Below the pieces are notes generated by a model. It was not told the origin of the DNA and ran no database searches. It was given only the letters and a program-made list of their open reading frames with translations. Shown in pieces: positions 14,011 through 18,360 of a DNA stretch of 18,360 nucleotides (position 1 is the first letter of the stretch; the number at the start of each line of letters is the position of its first letter). Location: assembly GCA_030598355.1 (NCBI GenBank), contig JAUVQD010000004.1, positions 1 through 18,360 on the forward strand, in the 5' to 3' direction. The position numbers and the translations under genes were made by a program. Source of the DNA: Actinomycetes bacterium (GTDB lineage Bacteria > Actinomycetota > Aquicultoria > CAJVYJ01 > JAUVQD01).

Positions 14011-14847
14011 TTGACCGCAAAGGGTGTTGATAAAGCTGTGAAAACAAATGCCGGCGAAATGCCTTCAGTAAAGCAGGCCGTCGATGAGCTGTTTAAAAAG
14101 GGTTTGGCTGAGAAGTCGGGCTGCTTAGGCACTTCCAGCCCTCCGCGAATAGCTGTATATGCCTCCTCGACCACGGAACCAAAAACCTCCGAGTGCACTG
14201 CCGATAGTCTTGAAAAGCTTATGAAGCTTTTAGTTGACGAAGTGTCCGGTATAGTGAGAAAAAACAATAGCTTGCTGCCGCTTGCGGCTATTAGAGAAGT
14301 GATAGAAAACTTGATCCACGCTAATTTTCAAGAAGTCGTCATATCTGTTCTGGAAAAAGGAAGCGTCTTAAGGGTGTCTGATCGGGGTCCGGGTATCGCT
14401 GAGAAAAAACGCGCTCTCGAGCCCGGTTTTACAACAGCCGACTCCACAATTAAGGGATTCATACGGGGAGTTGGCTCCGGCCTGCCCATTGCCTCGCGGG
14501 CCATGGCCGCGGTTGGCGGAGCATTAAAAATAGAAGACAACCTACATTCCGGGGCTGTGATAACCTTAGCTCTATCACAAAAAACAGTTTCCGCTAAACC
14601 AAACGGTGATCTTGTCCGATCGCGGCCCAGGCTTTCGAAAAGACAAAAAAAGGCTCTCTTTATCGTAGTCGAAGTCGGCTCAATTGGGCCATCACGGGTA
14701 GCAGCCGAGTTGTCGGCGGGACTTAGTACGGCCTACAGAGACCTACGTGTACTCGAAGAAGCTGGCCTCGTTAAGTGCGATAAAAACGGAAAGCGATCAA
14801 TTACTAATCACGGCATTAATTCTCTAGACTCGATAATGGAATCATGA
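14011..14847 (+). CDS. GHKL-type ATPase with C-terminal winged helix, upstream of dnaA
   Basis: About 278 residues, with no family name that I recognise. The centre is a Bergerat-fold ATPase. The N box EVIENLIHANF has Glu97 and Asn100, the G1 box VSDRGPGI includes Asp124, and the G2 box is RGVGSGLPIASRA at about 152-164. There is no phospho-acceptor His domain or receiver domain. Residues about 208-266 look like a winged helix-turn-helix (RVAAELSAGLSTAYRDLRVLEEAGLVKC). The first 35 residues may be a second, degenerate one. TTG at 14011 is chosen because AAGGGGAG lies five bases ahead; GTG at 14005 would sit inside that site. It ends 21 bases before dnaA, downstream of DnaA boxes, so a role in initiation or dnaA expression is inferred. 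Anti-sigma-like activity is an alternative. Confidence 0.75.
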   Translation: MTAKGVDKAVKTNAGEMPSVKQAVDELFKKGLAEKSGCLGTSSPPRIAVYASSTTEPKTSECTADSLEKLMKLLVDEVSGIVRKNNSLLPLAAIREVIENLIHANFQEVVISVLEKGSVLRVSDRGPGIAEKKRALEPGFTTADSTIKGFIRGVGSGLPIASRAMAAVGGALKIEDNLHSGAVITLALSQKTVSAKPNGDLVRSRPRLSKRQKKALFIVVEVGSIGPSRVAAELSAGLSTAYRDLRVLEEAGLVKCDKNGKRSITNHGINSLDSIMES

Positions 14848-14868
14848 AACAGCTCGCGAGGGGCATAG

Positions 14869-16218
14869 ATGGATGAACAGATAGAAAAAATATGGGAAGA
14901 CACCCTTTCCCTAATTAAGTGTCAACTTAATTCACCAACATATAAAACCTGGTTTACCAATACAGTGCCTGTTGGCTTTAACGATGACACAATAACTATT
15001 TCAGCCCCAAACGACTTCGCTCGTGAATGGCTTGAGTCACGCTATACCCCATTAATATGTGACTGTCTTCTTGAAGTCGTCGGTGAGAAATTTCAGCTAC
15101 AGTTTGTCACACAACAAATTACTCCTGAGCCCAGCGGTCCAGCTCCCGAGAAAAAAACGGAACAAAGCCCGGCAACAGGTTTGCTGGCTCGCTCAAACAT
15201 CAACAGCAAGTACTCTTTTGATTCCTTTGTTATCGGAAGCAGCAATCGGTTCGCCCACGCCGCGGCTCTAGCCGTCGCCGAAAAGCCTTCGCGTGCATAT
15301 AATCCTCTCTTTATATATGGAGGCGTCGGTTTAGGGAAAACTCATCTTCTCCAAGCTATTGGTCGTTATGTCCTGGAGCATCACGAAAACCAAACAGTCA
15401 AATATGTATCTTCCGAAAAGTTTACAAACGATTTCATAAATTCAATTCGTGATAAAGAAAAAATTGTTGGATTCCAAAAGAAATACCGAAACAATGATGT
15501 TTTATTAATCGATGATATCCAGTTCTTGGAAAACAAAGAGGCGACACAAGAAGAATTTTTTCACACGTTCAACACCCTTCATGAGGCAAACAAGCAAACT
15601 GTAATATCCAGCGATCGACCGCCCAAAGATATAGCAACGCTCGAGGCCCGCCTTAGAACGCGGTTTGAATCAGGATTAATTGTGGATATTCAGCCACCCG
15701 ACCTTGAAACACGAATCGCTATCTTAAGAAAAAGAGCAGCTATAAATAATATTGAAGCGCCCGACAGTGTGTTAGAGCTGGTTGCTTCAAAAATTCAATC
15801 AAACATTCGCGAACTAGAGGGCGCGCTCATAAGAATCTCTGCCTTCTCTTCGCTAACATCTAGCCCGATTACGGCTACTTTGGCCGAGGACGTTTTAAAA
15901 GACGTTTTTCTCTCGACAGAAGATCGTGTCGTTTCTATCTCACAAATACAAAGCGAGGTGTGCCGATTCTATCGCTTATCAAAAACTGATCTTGTTAGCG
16001 CTAAGCGATCGCGGCCGATTGTTGTCCCAAGACAAGTCGCCATGTATTTAGCGCGGGAACTTACAGATGCTTCTCTGCCAAAGATTGGCACAGCGTTTGG
16101 CCGCCGAGACCACACAACCGTTCTTCACGCAACAAATAAGATAGAGAGACTTATAAATGAGAATCGTGAGCTATACAATCAAATACAAGAACTGACAAGT
16201 AGAATTCGTTCCCAGTGA
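14869..16218 (+). CDS. dnaA: Chromosomal replication initiator DnaA
   Basis: AAA+ initiator of 449 residues with all four domains. Domain I (1-80) interacts with partner proteins. A short, Pro/Gln-rich linker (about 82-108) follows. The AAA+ core holds Walker [10 protein letters not shown] (151-159), Walker [10 protein letters not shown] (about 212-220), sensor I ISSDRPP and the [10 protein letters not shown] arginine-finger region. The DNA-binding domain IV ends with [16 protein letters not shown]. It binds DnaA boxes and, in the ATP form, opens the origin and assembles helicase loading. ATG at 14869 follows GAGGGG with a five-base spacer, 21 bases after the GHKL ATPase gene, so co-transcription is likely. 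Its probable binding sites lie both upstream (13892-13923) and just downstream of the gene. Confidence 0.98.
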   Translation: MDEQIEKIWEDTLSLIKCQLNSPTYKTWFTNTVPVGFNDDTITISAPNDFAREWLESRYTPLICDCLLEVVGEKFQLQFVTQQITPEPSGPAPEKKTEQSPATGLLARSNINSKYSFDSFVIGSSNRFAHAAALAVAEKPSRAYNPLFIYGGVGLGKTHLLQAIGRYVLEHHENQTVKYVSSEKFTNDFINSIRDKEKIVGFQKKYRNNDVLLIDDIQFLENKEATQEEFFHTFNTLHEANKQTVISSDRPPKDIATLEARLRTRFESGLIVDIQPPDLETRIAILRKRAAINNIEAPDSVLELVASKIQSNIRELEGALIRISAFSSLTSSPITATLAEDVLKDVFLSTEDRVVSISQIQSEVCRFYRLSKTDLVSAKRSRPIVVPRQVAMYLARELTDASLPKIGTAFGRRDHTTVLHATNKIERLINENRELYNQIQELTSRIRSQ

Positions 16219-16261
16219 CTTGTTCAGAAAAAAGCGTTCTTATTAATTGTTCACACTTTTT

Positions 16262-16285
16262 TCAACAACCGCTCACTCTTGTTGA
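16262..16285. repeat. Inverted repeat upstream of dnaN
   Basis: TCAACAA (16262-16268) and TTGTTGA (16279-16285) are perfect 7-base inverted copies around a 10-base loop. The right arm overlaps a TTGACA (16282-16287) that could be a -35 box for dnaN; no good -10 box follows. It may be an operator, a DnaA-related site or a weak hairpin. Confidence 0.4.
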
Positions 16286-16323
16286 CACTACAAGTCTTTT
16301 CTTAATTAACAGTATCAACCGTT

Positions 16324-16335
16324 CTACTACTACTA
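16324..16335 (-). other. DnaA-trio-like repeat
   Basis: Four CTA triplets on the plus strand are read as 3'-GAT-5' repeats on the minus strand, the form described for DnaA-trios. They are followed directly by TTTTT and TATAAATAAAG, an easily melted segment. Confidence 0.6.
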
Positions 16336-16373
16336 TTTTTTATAAATAAAGAAATGTTATAGGGAGGTCTAAT

Positions 16374-17483
16374 ATGTTAATAACTCTTGATCAAGGATCT
16401 TTTTTGAGTGCTCTTCAGGCTGCTCAGAGAGCCTCTTCCACTCAAAGCACGCTTCCAATTTTGTCGGGGATAAAAATACAAGCTGAAAAAGACGGGGATC
16501 TTGAGATTTATGGCACGGATTTAGAAATATCGGTGAAATCTAAATGCGCCGCGAGAGTTGAAAAACCTGGATCGACCGTTTTGCCGGGAAGACTTCTTGT
16601 CGACATTGTGAAACACATGTCCCCGGGTGCGATAGAAATAACGACGGAAGAAAAAGCAAACAACATCGAGATAAAGTCAGAAAAATCCTCATTTAAAGTC
16701 AAGGGAATGCAACCAGAAGATTTTCCGGCATTTCCAGATGTCGAGGCAAAACAGAAAATAACAGTAGATGTACGCCAACTGATAGATATGCTCAACTGTA
16801 CAGCCAAGGCAATATCAAAAGACGAGACACGACCTGTTTTAACAGGGGCGCTTTTACAAGAAGAAGACAAAAGTCTGCTCATGGTAGCTACAGACAGCTA
16901 CAGATTAGCGGTTAAGACTGTGCCGATGAGAACAAAAAAAACAGAAAATACGTCTTTGTTGATACCCCAAAGAGCAATCGAAGAAATTCAAAAACTACTT
17001 GCTGATGAAAACGGTAAAATAGACATAATCAGCGATGAAAACTTGATGGCAATTAAGACGGCTAACGTTGAGTTGATCTCAAGACTTATTGAGGGACAAT
17101 TCCCGAAATATAAACAACTTATACCAAAAGAAACAACCACAAGCGCCGAAGTTAACAGAGACGAACTAATTGCCGCGGTAAAGAGAGTGGCGCTGATGGC
17201 GCAAAAGAATATGAGCATCAAGGTGTCAACAGATAGCTCGAGCGTGAATATTGTCGCGACAACGCAAGGAGTCGGAGAAGCAAGCGAGAGGGTAAAAGCA
17301 AAAATAAAGGGAGAAAAAATGGACGAAATAGCCTTTAATGCCCAGTTTCTTATCGATGGACTTCAAGCAATATCAGAAGAAAAAGCTCTTTTTGAATTCA
17401 CTGGTCCAGTCAACCCTGGCCTGATAAAATCGATTAAAAAGGAAGACTATCTTTACTTGTTAATGCCTATTAGGATAAGCTAG
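16374..17483 (+). CDS. dnaN: DNA polymerase III beta subunit (sliding clamp)
   Basis: The ring-forming clamp that tethers DNA polymerase III and many repair proteins, 369 residues, normal length. Typical clamp segments are visible: LPILSGIKIQAE early, GTDLEISVKSKC, the domain-linking MLNCTAKAISKDETRPVLTG, MVATDSYRLAVK, and the C-terminal YLYLLMPIRIS that forms part of the ligand-binding pocket. ATG at 16374 is preceded by GGGAGG six bases upstream. The DUF721 gene begins only 20 bases later, where recF would normally come first. Confidence 0.97.
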   Translation: MLITLDQGSFLSALQAAQRASSTQSTLPILSGIKIQAEKDGDLEIYGTDLEISVKSKCAARVEKPGSTVLPGRLLVDIVKHMSPGAIEITTEEKANNIEIKSEKSSFKVKGMQPEDFPAFPDVEAKQKITVDVRQLIDMLNCTAKAISKDETRPVLTGALLQEEDKSLLMVATDSYRLAVKTVPMRTKKTENTSLLIPQRAIEEIQKLLADENGKIDIISDENLMAIKTANVELISRLIEGQFPKYKQLIPKETTTSAEVNRDELIAAVKRVALMAQKNMSIKVSTDSSSVNIVATTQGVGEASERVKAKIKGEKMDEIAFNAQFLIDGLQAISEEKALFEFTGPVNPGLIKSIKKEDYLYLLMPIRIS

Positions 17484-17503
17484 CACGTGAGGTAAAATAA
17501 CAC

Positions 17504-17803
17504 TTGGAGTCGCTCGACAAGTTGCTAGCTGAATCACTTGAAATAATGGGTCTCTCAAGCGCTCTTAGGGCCAGCTTGTTGCAAACACAATGGCAAGATA
17601 TTGTTGGCAAGAAAGCGTCTCTCAACTCACAACCAGTGATGATTAGAAACAAAATTTTAATTATTGCAACAACTAATCCATCCTGGTCTCATCGCCTCAC
17701 AATGATGAAAAATGAAATTCTTATAAAAACAAGCGTCTTTGAAGCAAAGGTCGAGGATATTAGGTGTCGAGCAACCCTTCGAGCAAAAGAAAATAGAACG
17801 TAG
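17504..17803 (+). CDS. DUF721/DciA-like protein
   Basis: A 99-residue protein with the DUF721 pattern: ESLDKLLAESLEIMGL at the N-terminus, then LQTQWQDIVGKKASLNSQPVMIRNKILIIATTNPSWSHRLTMMKNEIL, quoted here only to its key W...IVG and SW.H.L positions. The DciA branch of this family loads or activates the replicative helicase DnaB in bacteria lacking DnaC or DnaI; whether short members like this do so is not established. TTG at 17504 is forced by a stop two codons upstream. The nearest ribosome site, GTGAGGT (17487-17493), is ten bases away, longer than usual here. Its place between dnaN and gyrB is typical for the family. Confidence 0.78.
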   Translation: MESLDKLLAESLEIMGLSSALRASLLQTQWQDIVGKKASLNSQPVMIRNKILIIATTNPSWSHRLTMMKNEILIKTSVFEAKVEDIRCRATLRAKENRT

Positions 17804-17872
17804 AACAAAAATCAGTATAACAGCAGTTAAATATGATAAAATTCGGTTGGGAAGAAAGCAACTGGAGGATTT

Positions 17873-18360
17873 TTGAAAGAACCGGCGTATAGCGCAAAAG
17901 ACATAACCGTATTAGAGGGCCTGGAAGCGGTTAGAAAAAGACCGAGCATGTATGTTGGCAGCACCGGCGTTAAGGGTCTTCATCACCTTGTATATGAGGT
18001 TGCAGACAACAGTATAGACGAAGCGCTGGCAGGCTTTTGTACAGAAATTGACATCACCATACATGAAGACAATTCCGTCACAGTAAAAGATAATGGGCGC
18101 GGAATACCCGTTGACAATGTAAAGAAATATGGAAAACCAGCAGTCGAGATAGTTTTAACACTGCTTCATGCCGGCGGAAAATTTGGCGACAAAGGCTACC
18201 ATGTGTCGGGAGGATTACACGGGGTAGGCTTGTCCGTCGTAAACGCACTCTCAAAGTGGCTACACGTAGAGGTTCACAGAGAAGGCTTTGTTTATGAGCA
18301 AGACTATGCTTTTGGCAAACCAAAGAACCCTCTGAAAAAAATCGGAGAAAGCGACCATAC
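17873..18360 (+). CDS. gyrB: DNA gyrase subunit B, N-terminal part, cut by window
   Basis: The first 162 codons of the gyrase ATPase subunit; the frame runs off the right edge. Characteristic GHKL motifs are present: [32 protein letters not shown] (catalytic Glu and Asn box), [10 protein letters not shown] (the Asp-containing G1 box) and [20 protein letters not shown] followed by [10 protein letters not shown] (the ATP lid and G2 box). With GyrA it introduces negative supercoils. ATP-lid residues favour GyrB or a close type II subunit; the location beside dnaA-dnaN supports GyrB over ParE. The TTG start at 17873 is four bases after TGGAGG. A TATGAT (17832-17837) upstream could be a -10 box, but no -35 box is evident. 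Confidence 0.95.
   Translation, partial: MKEPAYSAKDITVLEGLEAVRKRPSMYVGSTGVKGLHHLVYEVADNSIDEALAGFCTEIDITIHEDNSVTVKDNGRGIPVDNVKKYGKPAVEIVLTLLHAGGKFGDKGYHVSGGLHGVGLSVVNALSKWLHVEVHREGFVYEQDYAFGKPKNPLKKIGESDH

Larger units (their letters stand above)
16219..16373. other. dnaA-dnaN intergenic region, probable unwinding half of oriC
   Basis: This 155-base gap contains degenerate DnaA-box-like sites: TTGTTCACA at 16247-16255 (one mismatch to TTATNCACA) and TTGTTGACA at 16279-16287. CTA repeats and an A/T-rich stretch follow (about 16336-16360). The position between dnaA and dnaN matches the unwinding half of the B. subtilis origin. The dnaN ribosome site GGGAGG (16362-16367) lies at its end. Confidence 0.65.

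Noticed and set aside
13854..14267. Minus-strand 137-codon frame across the DnaA boxes and the GHKL gene
   Set aside because: It is the antisense shadow of the GHKL gene, runs through the DnaA boxes and resembles no protein I know.
17484..17492. CACGTG near the dnaN stop as a second parS
   Set aside because: Only the central six bases match; the flanking GTTT/AAAC arms are absent.

Overview
The window is a bacterial replication-origin region. It centres on dnaA and dnaN, with gyrB running off the right edge. To the left lies the conserved divergent block rpmH-rnpA-yidD-yidC-jag-mnmE-mnmG-rsmG-parA-parB. Genes left of the origin are almost all on the minus strand and genes right of it are on the plus strand, so transcription runs mostly with both replication forks. 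Moderate GC content, purine-rich Shine-Dalgarno sites and many TTG/GTG starts suggest an uncultured Firmicutes-like or deep-branching actinobacterial-type organism. MnmE/MnmG, Jag, YidD and a YtxH protein fit that picture, but the lineage is inference and I would not name a genus.

Layout. Positions 1-2295 (+) carry the end of a small multidrug-export family membrane protein and a large polytopic membrane protein that resembles GT-C glycosyltransferases. A 75-bp nested palindrome (2314-2388) separates them from the convergent minus-strand block. Read in its own direction, from about 13569 down to 2383, that block runs rpmH, rnpA, yidD, yidC, jag, mnmE, a truncated MnmG paralogue, mnmG, rsmG, parA, parB, a cysteine desulfurase, a ytxH-like gene and ddl. 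Many junctions overlap or nearly abut, so it could be one long operon or a few nested ones, driven at least by a good sigma-70-type promoter at 13600-13629. A near-perfect parS site sits on the stop/start junction of the MnmG paralogue and mnmG, beside its cognate parAB.

The origin looks bipartite. A cluster of DnaA boxes (13892-13923) lies between rpmH and the rightward genes. The dnaA-dnaN gap (16219-16373) carries four CTA repeats followed by an AT-rich stretch, the arrangement of the DnaA-trio unwinding element known from Bacillus subtilis. Between the two lies a 278-residue GHKL-type ATPase fused to a winged helix, just upstream of dnaA. Downstream are dnaN, a DUF721/DciA-like gene and gyrB; recF is missing from its usual place.

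The least ordinary points are the GHKL-winged-helix protein inside the origin, the MnmG-like protein lacking both MnmG cysteines and the C-terminal domain, parS used as a coding/translational-coupling junction, and several genes (yidC, the GT-C-like gene, the MnmG paralogue) that appear to need ATT or CTG start codons.
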